DNA from: Peribacillus muralis
Lineage (GTDB): Bacteria; Bacillota; Bacilli; Bacillales; DSM-1321
Direction of reading: 5' to 3'
Length of the DNA: 64,000 nucleotides
Assembly (NCBI RefSeq): GCF_001645685.2
Contig: NZ_CP017080.1
Location: forward strand, 610,001 to 674,000
Translations under genes and position numbers: made by a program
The notes under the pieces: model-generated
Seen by the model: only the letters and a program-made list of their open reading frames with translations
Database searches by the model: none
Told to the model about the DNA's origin: nothing
Shown: positions 53,108-60,644 of the stretch, piece by piece
Layout of the letters: each line of letters opens with the position of its first letter
Numbering within the stretch: the first letter of the stretch is position 1

Positions 53108-53932
53108 ATGACTATTACAGATAAACATAGGGCTTATGGCGAAGCAATGAACTTTGAGTCAGTTTATGATTACAGTGAACAATATAAGGTGAATGATAAT
53201 CCAACGGTTTGGAAATACATGAGCATGGAAAAATTCAAATCTTTATTGGACGAGAAAGCACTTTACTTTTCCAAACCAAGTGGATTTGTCGACCCGCTTG
53301 AAGGGAGCTATTCACACTGGGATATAAAGCAAAGGGATACTGGGGGAAATACTAGAGATTATATGAAAAGGATTCAAGAGTTTTCAGCTATTTCTTGTTG
53401 GCATATTAACGACCATGAGTCTGCTGCAATGTGGGATTTATATTTGGGTGGAGGTGATGGAATAGCTATAAAAACGACTTATAAAGATCTATACAATTCA
53501 ATCCATGATCCATACATAATCTTTAGTGGGAAATTGCAATATATAGATTTTTATAAGGACATGACGAGTGAAAATGTCTTTGACACGCTTTTTTATAAAC
53601 GCAAATCATTTTCTTTTGAGAATGAACTTAGATTGATGATTATCGCGAGCAGAATTGATCATAAAAATCTTACAAAGCAATTTGAAAACGAAGGTATACC
53701 AATGCAAGATTGGGATGGGCTTATTGATGATCTTGAAGAAAAGTCTTATGAATTTTCACATCCCAATGGAAATTTAGTATCATGTGATCTAAATAATTTA
53801 ATTCACTCCATATATGTATCACCAAAGTCACCACCTGAAGTTGTTGATAAAGTTAAGTCAATGGTCAAAGAAATTGGAATGTCTAGCGAAATAATAGTTA
53901 AGTCAAATTTATATGAAGATTATATATATTAA
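53108..53932 (+). CDS. DUF2971 protein, phage cargo gene
   Basis: A 274-residue soluble protein matching DUF2971: WKYMSMEKFKSLLDEKALYFSKPSGFVDPLEG near the start, then CWHINDHESAAMWDLY and KRKSFSFENELRL. The family's activity is unknown; members occur often on mobile elements and in defence-rich regions. Its own promoter (53063) and terminator (53944) make it an independent unit inserted between ArpU and the packaging genes, as in a moron expressed in the lysogen. GGAGG precedes the ATG. Confidence 0.75.
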   Translation: MTITDKHRAYGEAMNFESVYDYSEQYKVNDNPTVWKYMSMEKFKSLLDEKALYFSKPSGFVDPLEGSYSHWDIKQRDTGGNTRDYMKRIQEFSAISCWHINDHESAAMWDLYLGGGDGIAIKTTYKDLYNSIHDPYIIFSGKLQYIDFYKDMTSENVFDTLFYKRKSFSFENELRLMIIASRIDHKNLTKQFENEGIPMQDWDGLIDDLEEKSYEFSHPNGNLVSCDLNNLIHSIYVSPKSPPEVVDKVKSMVKEIGMSSEIIVKSNLYEDYIY

Positions 53933-53943
53933 TTTTCAAAAAG

Positions 53944-53981
53944 GGCTGTGATCACTTGCGTGGTCATTGCTTTTTTTTTTT
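53944..53981 (+). terminator. Terminator of the DUF2971 gene
   Basis: GTGATCAC (53948-53955) pairs with GTGGTCAT (53960-53967, two G-U), extended by GGC/GCT, followed by eleven Ts. Confidence 0.9.
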
Positions 53982-54272
53982 GCAACAAAATCACGATAAA
54001 ACGCTGGATAAAACAACTGACTTTTTATTTTCCTATGAAAGGTAAGATTTTCTTATCGGGTTTTACCTGGTGGGAGACGCATCTTTCCCTTATCAAGCGC
54101 GCCTATGCGATGAAATAATTCTTATGGGCCGATGGTGTACTCGATGAAAGTTATGGGTGTTGATGAATGTTTACCAATGGGAGGAGCATTCTGAGCCTGA
54201 ACGCGCTAGTCTTTGCGACACTTGAATCGGGGAACCTTTGTTAAAGTATTTTGCATTGCGTACTTTGCTTTG

Positions 54273-54322
54273 TGCAATCTGCTTTACTTAGTTTATCCTC
54301 CCAAAGTAAAGCGTGTATTGCA
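54273..54322. repeat. Hairpin in a gene-free stretch
   Basis: TGCAAT (54273-54278) with ATTGCA (54317-54322) and GCTTTACTT (54281-54289) with AAGTAAAGC (54304-54312): two stacked stems. The region 53982-54440 otherwise shows no gene that I can support; it may hold decayed sequence or a small RNA. Confidence 0.5.
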
Positions 54323-54440
54323 ATTATATAGACCTGTTTTTAGAAGCATTTAATTTGAAAAAGCTATTAGCATAATGAGGTGATTTAGAAAAGATAAAAA
54401 GAAGGCCTAAGCTGGCCTTCTAAAAATTATTGCGGTTGTT

Positions 54441-54872
54441 TTATTCATCCATAGTTAAATTACGATAGATTTTTTTGAATAAATTTATGTTATGGCTTTT
54501 GATTGTGACTATTTCTTCTTCCGGATAAATATTACCATTCAGATCCATTGCTTTTTCAAGACCTTTGAATAGCCCATCCTTTTCTACTTTTAGTGTCAAA
54601 CTATCATTTACTTTAATAATTGGGTAACTCGAAGTATCAACGTTGTATGACTTTGTATCAGTATCAACAACTGCGGATGAACCATCCAATGAGGTTACTT
54701 CACCCGTAACGTTTGTTGTAAAAGTTTCTGCAAACATTGGGCTAAAGATTAACCAAAAGGTTATAACCCCAGCAACAACAAAAAATAGACTTATTAATCC
54801 GGGAATTATGCTTGACTTAAAAAGCCAGAATGAAATTAATAAAATTGCAAACAAAACAATAATATTTAGCAA
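54441..54872 (-). CDS. Two-helix membrane protein with C-terminal beta domain
   Basis: A 143-residue protein. I start at TTG 54872, behind the strong AAAGGAGGTG; a longer frame reaching 55079 would translate the repeat DNA at 54942-55059 and is probably wrong. Two membrane helices (about residues 3-19 and 23-47) precede a beta-rich domain (NVTGEVTSLDGSSAVVDTDTKSYNV) that resembles an OB- or NfeD-like fold in outline. Opposite in strand to the phage genes, and controlled from the repeat region. Not recognised. Confidence 0.6.
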   Translation of the reverse strand: MLNIIVLFAILLISFWLFKSSIIPGLISLFFVVAGVITFWLIFSPMFAETFTTNVTGEVTSLDGSSAVVDTDTKSYNVDTSSYPIIKVNDSLTLKVEKDGLFKGLEKAMDLNGNIYPEEEIVTIKSHNINLFKKIYRNLTMDE

Positions 54873-54941
54873 ATTAACACCTCCTTTTAAACAATTATCG
54901 GAATAACTATCTTCTTTTAAAGTTATACAAACGAACGTTCC

Positions 54942-55059
54942 GTACTCCAATTGCAGTACGGAGGGTAGAGTATTCCAGTTGCAGTACGCCAGAGTACTCC
55001 AGTTGCAGTACGCTAGAGTACTCCAGTTGCAGTACGCTAGAGTACTCCAGTTGCAGTAC
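54942..55059. repeat. Five palindromic 18-bp iterons
   Basis: Copies of GTACTCCAGTTGCAGTAC at 54942, 54970, 54994, 55018 and 55042 (copy 1 has A for G, copy 2 T for C). Spacing is 28, 24, 24 and 24 bp. Each has GTACT/AGTAC arms. They lie upstream of the membrane-protein gene. The 24-bp period differs from helical 21 bp. Likely protein-binding array or mobile repeat, not CRISPR (6-base spacers). Confidence 0.92.
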
Positions 55060-55186
55060 GCTGATTTTTTTTCCTTCATTAGAGCGCAAATCCTAAAGAA
55101 AAGATTTAAAGAAATATATTAAAGAAACCTAGCAAATGATATTTACTAAGGGTATAAATGATTATAAGAAAAGGAAGGAGGGATAC

Positions 55187-55309
55187 ATGGTGAAAGATTC
55201 AGGAATATCAGAGGGTTTAAAGCCGGGGAATTTAGGTGCAATAATTTTAGATCCAGGTGATTTGGGTGGAAGTCCATTAAGTTTGGACCCAGGCAACGTT
55301 GGAGCATAA
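55187..55309 (+). CDS. 40-residue peptide with PG-D/N-LG repeats
   Basis: MVKDSGISEGLK is followed by three similar units: PGNLGAI, DPGDLGGSP and DPGNVGA. No cysteine and no signal peptide. AAGGAAGGAGGG lies ahead of the ATG, and an intrinsic terminator follows 14 bases past the stop, so it looks like a real independent gene. Not recognised; the repetition suggests a structural or signalling peptide, without proof. Confidence 0.6.
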   Translation: MVKDSGISEGLKPGNLGAIILDPGDLGGSPLSLDPGNVGA

Positions 55310-55322
55310 TAGAACAATTAGA

Positions 55323-55353
55323 AAGTACTCATTCAATTTGGGTGCTTTTTTTG
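55323..55353 (+). terminator. Terminator of the 40-residue peptide gene
   Basis: AAGTACTCA (55323-55331) pairs with TGGGTGCTT (55339-55347; two G-U), followed by seven Ts. Confidence 0.85.
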
Positions 55354-55398
55354 TTGGGAAAATATATTTAAAAACAGTGGATAATAACAAGATATCTA

Positions 55399-55427
55399 TT
55401 TACACGTATCTGAATACGTGTTATAAT
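55399..55427 (+). promoter_or_regulatory. hicAB promoter with operator between -35 and -10
   Basis: TTTACA (55399-55404), 17 bases, TATAAT (55422-55427) with a TGT extension. A perfect inverted repeat ACACGTAT-CTGA-ATACGTGT (55402-55421) fills the spacer, the position for autorepression by the HicB antitoxin. Confidence 0.88.
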
Positions 55428-55450
55428 AAGTATATAGAAAGGAGGTAACA

Positions 55451-55642
55451 ATGAAATCATACTCTTCAAGAGAATTAATCAAGATGATAGAGGATGATGG
55501 ATGGTACATAGTAAATGTTGTGGGAAGCCATCATCAATACAAACATCCTACTAAAGAAGGAAAAGTCACGATACCACATCCGAAGAAAGACTTTCCTAAA
55601 AAAACACAAAAGAATATTCTTAAGCAATCGGGGTTATTATAA
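55451..55642 (+). CDS. hicA: HicA toxin
   Basis: A 63-residue mRNA-cleaving toxin of double-stranded-RNA-binding fold. The catalytic His is in NVVGSHHQYKHP (residues about 22-33), with the expected SSRELIKMIEDDGW start and HPKKDFPKKTQKNILKQ end. AAAGGAGG precedes the ATG. It lies first in the hicAB operon, and HicB neutralises it. Carried by the prophage, it could serve as an abortive-infection or maintenance device. Confidence 0.94.
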   Translation: MKSYSSRELIKMIEDDGWYIVNVVGSHHQYKHPTKEGKVTIPHPKKDFPKKTQKNILKQSGLL

Positions 55643-55669
55643 CCCCTGATTGCAAGGAGGTTAACATAT

Positions 55670-56083
55670 ATGAGTTTTGAGAATAAATATTTATTCCCAG
55701 CTGTATTTGATTATGCAGATGATGGAATCAGTGTAGAGTTTCCTGATTTACCAGGTTGCTTAACGTGCGGGGATAATGATGCAGAAGCCTTGGAGATGGC
55801 CAAGGAAGCAATGGGACTTCACTTGTATGGAATGGAGAAGGACGGGGATAGTATTCCTGAAGCTTCAGCTATACAAGAAATTAAGGTATCCAAGAATCAA
55901 GTCATTGTTTTGATTGAAGTATGGATGCCACTTGTTAGGGATCAAATAGAAAATCAAGCAGTAAAGAAGACTCTTACCGTTCCTAAGTGGTTGGATGATT
56001 TAGCGAAGGAAAAGAACGTGAACTTCTCCAGAGTTCTTCAAGATGCACTTAAAAGCTTACTTGGCACAGGTGACAAATACTAA
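55670..56083 (+). CDS. hicB: HicB antitoxin
   Basis: A 137-residue antitoxin. The N-terminal HicB fold (residues about 1-75; YLFPAVFDYADDGISVEFPD, GCLTCGDNDAEALEMAKEA) binds HicA. The C-terminal ribbon-helix-helix-like segment (about 95-130; KKTLTVPKWLDDLAKEKNVN) binds the operator at 55402-55421. AAGGAGG precedes the ATG, 27 bases after hicA. Confidence 0.94.
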   Translation: MSFENKYLFPAVFDYADDGISVEFPDLPGCLTCGDNDAEALEMAKEAMGLHLYGMEKDGDSIPEASAIQEIKVSKNQVIVLIEVWMPLVRDQIENQAVKKTLTVPKWLDDLAKEKNVNFSRVLQDALKSLLGTGDKY

Positions 56084-56091
56084 AAATAATG

Positions 56092-56119
56092 AACCATCTC
56101 TTTTGAGGTGGTTTTTTAT
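56092..56119 (+). terminator. Terminator of hicAB
   Basis: AACCATCTC (56092-56100) with GAGGTGGTT (56105-56113; one G-U), a TTTT loop, then TTTTTATT. Confidence 0.85.
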
Positions 56120-56150
56120 TATGGGGAAAGAAGGTGGATTATAAAAGGAT

Positions 56151-56480
56151 ATGGCTGAGTACAAGACCGATGCACAGAAGAAGAAGTTTTATCGCACCAG
56201 TGATTGGAACGAGCTAAGGCTTGAAGCTTTAGAGAGGGACAACTACGAGTGCCAACAGTGTAAGCGTGAAGGTCGAGTGCATGTGGACTCAAAGAAGGTT
56301 GAAGGAGAACGCAAGACCATTGAACTGAACGTCCATCATAAGTATGAGATTGAAGACTATCCGCAGCTGGCGTTGGTATTGGATAACCTTACTACATTAT
56401 GTCTAAACTGCCATAACAAGATGCATGACCGTGTGTTTGGTGCGACAAAGCCGAAGAAGTGGGATGATGAAAGGTGGTAA
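56151..56480 (+). CDS. HNH endonuclease (packaging-associated)
   Basis: A 109-residue HNH nuclease. Zinc knuckle CQQC (residues about 34-37) and CLNC; catalytic motif LNVHHKYEIED and the final NCHNKMHDR. HNH proteins of this type sit next to terminase in cos-type phages and are needed for cleaving or processing the packaging site. It is followed by a small zinc-ribbon gene and the GC-rich putative cos. Confidence 0.9.
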   Translation: MAEYKTDAQKKKFYRTSDWNELRLEALERDNYECQQCKREGRVHVDSKKVEGERKTIELNVHHKYEIEDYPQLALVLDNLTTLCLNCHNKMHDRVFGATKPKKWDDERW

Positions 56481-56484
56481 GGGA

Positions 56485-56607
56485 ATGGATAGTGATGGAG
56501 ATCATATTAGTTGTACCACATGTACCGAACCGATTCTTAAATCTGATAACTATTGTTCTCATTGTGGTAGACAATCAAGTGTTAACTTGAAAGAAAAGAT
56601 TAAATAA
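56485..56607 (+). CDS. Zinc-ribbon micro-protein, 40 residues
   Basis: Two CxxC knuckles, CTTC and CSHC, spaced 17 residues apart in MDSDGDHISCTTC...YCSHCGRQSS. It begins 5 bases after the HNH stop. Not recognised; its place beside HNH suggests a packaging-related role. Confidence 0.5.
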   Translation: MDSDGDHISCTTCTEPILKSDNYCSHCGRQSSVNLKEKIK

Positions 56608-56670
56608 CACCCCCCGGTCAAAAACTTTTGCGTTTTTTTTGCAACCCGGGGACCGGGGAGGGGGCCCTGC
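56608..56670. other. Putative cos (packaging) site
   Basis: CCCCGGTC (56612-56619) and GACCGGGG (56651-56658) form an 8-bp inverted repeat around a T-rich middle, followed by AGGGGGCCC. It is a GC-rich block in AT-rich phage DNA located between the HNH and terminase-small genes, exactly where cos sites lie in related phages. Confidence 0.5.
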
Positions 56671-56735
56671 TGTCCAAAAAAATCGAAAAAATCGCCTGCT
56701 ATATTAGGGGGGTAAAAAAAGAGAGGGGGGTTGTT

Positions 56736-57077
56736 GTGAGCGGAACGGTAAAAATATCGAATATGGAAAAACAGTTGATGATGAGAATTAATTGTGACGA
56801 TTTAATTGAAGTTGATAAAGTTAAGCGTTATATAGCCATTGTTAAGCAAATTAGGAAACTTCAAGTTGTAATCAATAAAGACGGCGTCATGATGACGACC
56901 ATTAATGCAAGTCAAGAATTCATTAAAACAAATCCTGCATTAAACGAGTTAAATAAGCTCACAAAAACCCTAATTGCTCTTGAAAAATCGATTAAATTTG
57001 AAATGATGGATGTCCCAGTTATAACAGAGGATGAAGAGAAGGATAATGACGAACCCAATGTCAGTGATCTATATTGA
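56736..57077 (+). CDS. terS: Terminase small subunit (P27-type, probable)
   Basis: A 113-residue protein from GTG 56736, behind GAGGGGGG; the upstream frame overlaps the cos-like region. A helical region (NMEKQLMMRINC; KVKRYIAIVKQIRKL) and a C-terminal LNELNKLTKTLIALEKSI recall P27-family small terminases that recognise the packaging site. Call rests on size and on overlap with the terminase large-subunit gene. Confidence 0.65.
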   Translation: MSGTVKISNMEKQLMMRINCDDLIEVDKVKRYIAIVKQIRKLQVVINKDGVMMTTINASQEFIKTNPALNELNKLTKTLIALEKSIKFEMMDVPVITEDEEKDNDEPNVSDLY

Positions 57078-58726
57078 TTAAACAAAAGTATGTCGATGCT
57101 TATATTGTGGCATGGCGTGAAGGTCGCGCTATTTTTAATCAAGAACGTATTGAATTAATAAATCAGTTGGAAACCGAAGTGCTTAATCGAGACGATATAT
57201 ATTTCGATGAAAGGCAAATTGATCAATGCATTAATTACATTGAAAAATGGTACTTTAAATTAGAACTTTTTCAAAAGTTTATTATTGCATTCATATTCCT
57301 TAAATATAAAGAACGCGACAAACTATTTTATAAAGACATTGTGATTGTTATTGCTCGTGGAAATGGAAAGAATGGTCTGATTTCTGGGCTTGCTGATTAC
57401 TTCATCAGTCCCGGTCATGGAATAGAAGGATATAACGTAGATGTTGTGGCCAACAGTGAAGATCAAGCCGAAACGTCTGTAAAAGAAATATATAACATGA
57501 AAGAGAAGAACAAGAACTTCATGAAGAACTTCTTTTCCTGGACCAAGACAAAGATTACCGGTAAAGCTGCTCTTGCTGAATTCAAGTTCCGGACATCCAA
57601 TGCTGACACAAAAGATGGTGGCCGCCCTGGGTGTTTGATTTTTGATGAGTGGCATATTTACGAAGATACAAAACTCATAAACACGCTAAGCTCAGGATTA
57701 GGGAAAGTAAAACATAGAAGAAGAATTTATATTTCCACCAACGGTCATGTCCGTGGTGGTTTTTTCGATAGATTCATTGAGCAATGTGTTGAAATATTAA
57801 AAGGCGGCAGCATGCGTAAGAACCGTTTTGTTTTCATTTGCAAAATGGATAGTAAGGATGAAGTCGAAAATCCGGAGTTGTGGGAAAAGGCTAATCCTAT
57901 GTTTAGTCAGCCAAGAAGCCCGTATGCTGAAGAACTGTTTGACACCATTATGGATGAATATTTAGATCTGGAAGATGACCCCTCTGGGCGCCCTGAGTTT
58001 ATGGCAAAAAGGATGAATCTCCCACAACAAGATAATACGGTTAAGGTTGCTTCTTGGGAAGATATTGAAGCAACTAATAGACCTATTCCATACGAAAGAT
58101 TGCAAAATAAAATGTGTATAGGTGCAATTGATTTTTCTTTTATTAAAGATTTTACAGCATGCGGTGTTTTATTTAAGGATGGCGATAATTATATTTGGGA
58201 AAGTCATCAATTTGCAAGGCGTGAATTTATCAAAGAAGCAAATTTAAAACCTCCAATATTTGAGTGGGAGGAACAGGGGTTAATTACGTTATTGGATGAG
58301 CCCGTTATTAATATCAGTTATATGGTCAATTACTTTTGTGAAATGAGAGAGAAATATGGGCTGAATACCATTGTTGGGGATACCTTCCGTCTGGATATTG
58401 TAAAACAAGCACTAGAACAAGCGGGATTTAAAGTTTTATATATACAAAATCCTCATGCCATCTATGCAAAACTTGCTCCTAGAATTGAAATGCTCTTTGC
58501 CCAAAAGCGTATTATTTTTGGTGACAATCCATTGATGAGGTGGAACACAAATAACATTGTTGTAAAAATTAAAAATGATGGTAATAAAGATTTTGTCAAA
58601 AAAGATGAAGTGAAGAGAAAGACTGATGGATTTTCAGCTTTTGTATATGCTCTTTGGCAAGCTGATGAACTCGAAGAAATAGATATAGATGGGGCGTTAG
58701 ATATTTTAGAAAGTTTGAATTTCTAA
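57074..58726 (+). CDS. terL: Terminase large subunit
   Basis: A 550-residue packaging motor. The ATPase has Walker A ARGNGKNG (residues 94-101; Asn where Ser/Thr is usual) and Walker B CLIFDEWH (187-194), with the coupling motif YISTNGHV. The nuclease domain has acidic residues in GAIDFSFIKDF and VGDTFRLD. It starts at TTG 57074 and overlaps the small subunit stop by four bases. Full length for Terminase_1 proteins. Confidence 0.94.
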   Translation: MIKQKYVDAYIVAWREGRAIFNQERIELINQLETEVLNRDDIYFDERQIDQCINYIEKWYFKLELFQKFIIAFIFLKYKERDKLFYKDIVIVIARGNGKNGLISGLADYFISPGHGIEGYNVDVVANSEDQAETSVKEIYNMKEKNKNFMKNFFSWTKTKITGKAALAEFKFRTSNADTKDGGRPGCLIFDEWHIYEDTKLINTLSSGLGKVKHRRRIYISTNGHVRGGFFDRFIEQCVEILKGGSMRKNRFVFICKMDSKDEVENPELWEKANPMFSQPRSPYAEELFDTIMDEYLDLEDDPSGRPEFMAKRMNLPQQDNTVKVASWEDIEATNRPIPYERLQNKMCIGAIDFSFIKDFTACGVLFKDGDNYIWESHQFARREFIKEANLKPPIFEWEEQGLITLLDEPVINISYMVNYFCEMREKYGLNTIVGDTFRLDIVKQALEQAGFKVLYIQNPHAIYAKLAPRIEMLFAQKRIIFGDNPLMRWNTNNIVVKIKNDGNKDFVKKDEVKRKTDGFSAFVYALWQADELEEIDIDGALDILESLNF

Positions 58727-58727
58727 C

Positions 58728-59894
58728 TTGACCTATAGAGAGGGGGTGAGAATAATCGGATTCTTAGCTGATATTTTTAATCGTAACAGTGAAATCGGAT
58801 CTTCATTTGATTTTGAATGGATCACGGAAGCATCGAAACGAGTTTATTTAAAGTCCATAGCATTAGAGACTTGTATTAACTTCATCGGACGGACCATTTC
58901 TCAGTCAGATTTTCGTATGATGGAAAATAATAAACGGATCCGAGATGATTGGGATTACTTGCTTAATGTAAGACCTAACACCGATCAATCAGCTGCAGAT
59001 TTCTGGCAGCGATTTATTTATGAGTTGATTCATGAAAATGAGGTTCTTGTAATTTTGTCTGATACAAATGATTTATTAATAGCTGACAGTTTTATCAGAA
59101 ACGAACTTGCTTTGTATCCTGATACGTTTGAATCGGTGGTGGTTAAAAACTATCAATTTAAACGTTCCTTCAAAATGGATGAAGTGATTTATTTAAATTA
59201 CAACAATGAGCGTTTGACCAAGTTCTTAGATGGTTTGTTTACTGATTACGGGGAATTATTCGGCCGAATGATGGAGGCCGCCATGCGCGGTTACCAAATC
59301 AGAGGGACTGTAGAGGTTGAGACAGTTCAATCATTGGAAGATAAGAAACAAAATAAGCTGCAGGGATACATTGATCGGGTATTTAGTTCAATAAAGAACA
59401 ATGCAGTGGCCATTATTCCTTTGTTGAAAGGATTTAAGTACAACGAAATTGCAGATGGTGAGGTTGCAGGTCCCTCCATTGACGATTTATCGAAGTTAAA
59501 GAAATCTATAACGAATGATGTTGCTGAAATACTTGGTATCCCTACGGCACTTGTTCATGGAGAGATGGCTGATTTAGAAAAGTCGATGAAAGCCTATATA
59601 AAGTTTTGCGTTGGCCCATTATTAAAGAAAATTCAAGATGAGTTGAACGCCAAATTAATTACCAAAAAGGATTATCAGGAGGGTAAAAAATTCGATATTA
59701 AAGGCATTCAAGAAAAAGCAGTCATTGAGAACGCTGAAGCCGTCGACAAGCTGGTTGCATCAGGCGCGTTCACACGGAATCAAGTACGTGTTCTTTTTGG
59801 TGAAGAGCGTTCTGACAATCCGGAATTAGATGAATTTGTTATTACTAAAAACTATCAGGCTGCAGGTACTGTTGAAGGAGGTGAGACTAAGTGA
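58728..59894 (+). CDS. Portal protein (HK97 type)
   Basis: A 388-residue portal that forms the head entrance and docks the terminase. YLKSIALETCINFIGRTISQSDFRM, LLNVRPNTDQSAADFWQRF and EILGIPTALVHGEMADLEKSMKAYI are typical. The start is unclear: TTG 58728 is the first option, GTG 58746 another, while the excellent GGGGGTGAG site precedes only ATA/ATC codons. It overlaps the protease start by four bases. Confidence 0.9.
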   Translation: MTYREGVRIIGFLADIFNRNSEIGSSFDFEWITEASKRVYLKSIALETCINFIGRTISQSDFRMMENNKRIRDDWDYLLNVRPNTDQSAADFWQRFIYELIHENEVLVILSDTNDLLIADSFIRNELALYPDTFESVVVKNYQFKRSFKMDEVIYLNYNNERLTKFLDGLFTDYGELFGRMMEAAMRGYQIRGTVEVETVQSLEDKKQNKLQGYIDRVFSSIKNNAVAIIPLLKGFKYNEIADGEVAGPSIDDLSKLKKSITNDVAEILGIPTALVHGEMADLEKSMKAYIKFCVGPLLKKIQDELNAKLITKKDYQEGKKFDIKGIQEKAVIENAEAVDKLVASGAFTRNQVRVLFGEERSDNPELDEFVITKNYQAAGTVEGGETK

Positions 59895-60616
59895 CGAAAA
59901 AAATTCAAGCAATCCCTTATAAGTTTTTGAATCAAACCAATGGAGAAGAGCATGAAATGATTATTTCAGGTGCCATTGGCAAAAGTGGTTGGTTTTATAC
60001 GGCTACTAGTGCACAAGATGTTCGTAATGCATTGGCTGAAATTACGGCACCCACAGTGCGAATCAAATTAAATAGCGGTGGTGGCGATGCTGATCAAGGG
60101 GTGGAAATCTACAATTACTTAAAAGATCTGGATAAGCATATCGTTGTGGAGGTGACATCGTTGGCCGCATCGGCTGCATCGATAATTGCGATGGGGGCGG
60201 ATGAGGTGATTATGCGAACTGGATCAAGAATGATGATTCATGAAGCAGCAACCTTTGCATATGGGACTAAGCAAGACATCAAGAAGACTCTTAATGCCCT
60301 TGAGACATATGATGAATCGATCATATCCATCTATCAACAAAAGACAGGTAATAGCCGTGAGGAAATAGCTAAATTAATTGAGGCTGAAACCTGGATGACG
60401 GCCGAGCAGGCTGTTAAGGATGGCTTTGCTGACAAAGTGGAATATGAACCGAGAGAAAATTCAAAAGAAGGCATCACGGACGAACAACTACAAGAAATCA
60501 TTAATACTGTTACCAACAATTTAAAACAAAATAATAAACAAAACAATGAACCTCATCCATCTGTCCCAACTGCGCCTGAGCCAGTTATGACAAAACGTAA
60601 AGGGTTCATTTTTTAA
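59891..60616 (+). CDS. ClpP-like prohead protease
   Basis: A 241-residue serine protease of the ClpP/crotonase fold. The nucleophile Ser is in TSLAASAASIIAMGADEV, the His in SRMMIHEAATFAYG, with the oxyanion region NSGGGDADQG. It trims the capsid protein and scaffolding during head maturation. GTG start, with GAGGTGAG ahead. An extra 40-residue polar tail (rich in N, Q, K) follows the catalytic core. Confidence 0.92.
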   Translation: MTKKIQAIPYKFLNQTNGEEHEMIISGAIGKSGWFYTATSAQDVRNALAEITAPTVRIKLNSGGGDADQGVEIYNYLKDLDKHIVVEVTSLAASAASIIAMGADEVIMRTGSRMMIHEAATFAYGTKQDIKKTLNALETYDESIISIYQQKTGNSREEIAKLIEAETWMTAEQAVKDGFADKVEYEPRENSKEGITDEQLQEIINTVTNNLKQNNKQNNEPHPSVPTAPEPVMTKRKGFIF

Positions 60617-60644
60617 TTAATCGAAAATACAGGAGGAAAAAAGA

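Noticed and set aside
54942..55059. CRISPR array
   Set aside because: Units are 18 bp with 6-bp identical spacers; real arrays have unique spacers of about 30 bp, and no cas genes are present.
54873..55079. Longer N-terminus for the membrane protein, with repeated AYCNWST units
   Set aside because: These residues come from the iterons; a strong ribosome site places the start at 54872.
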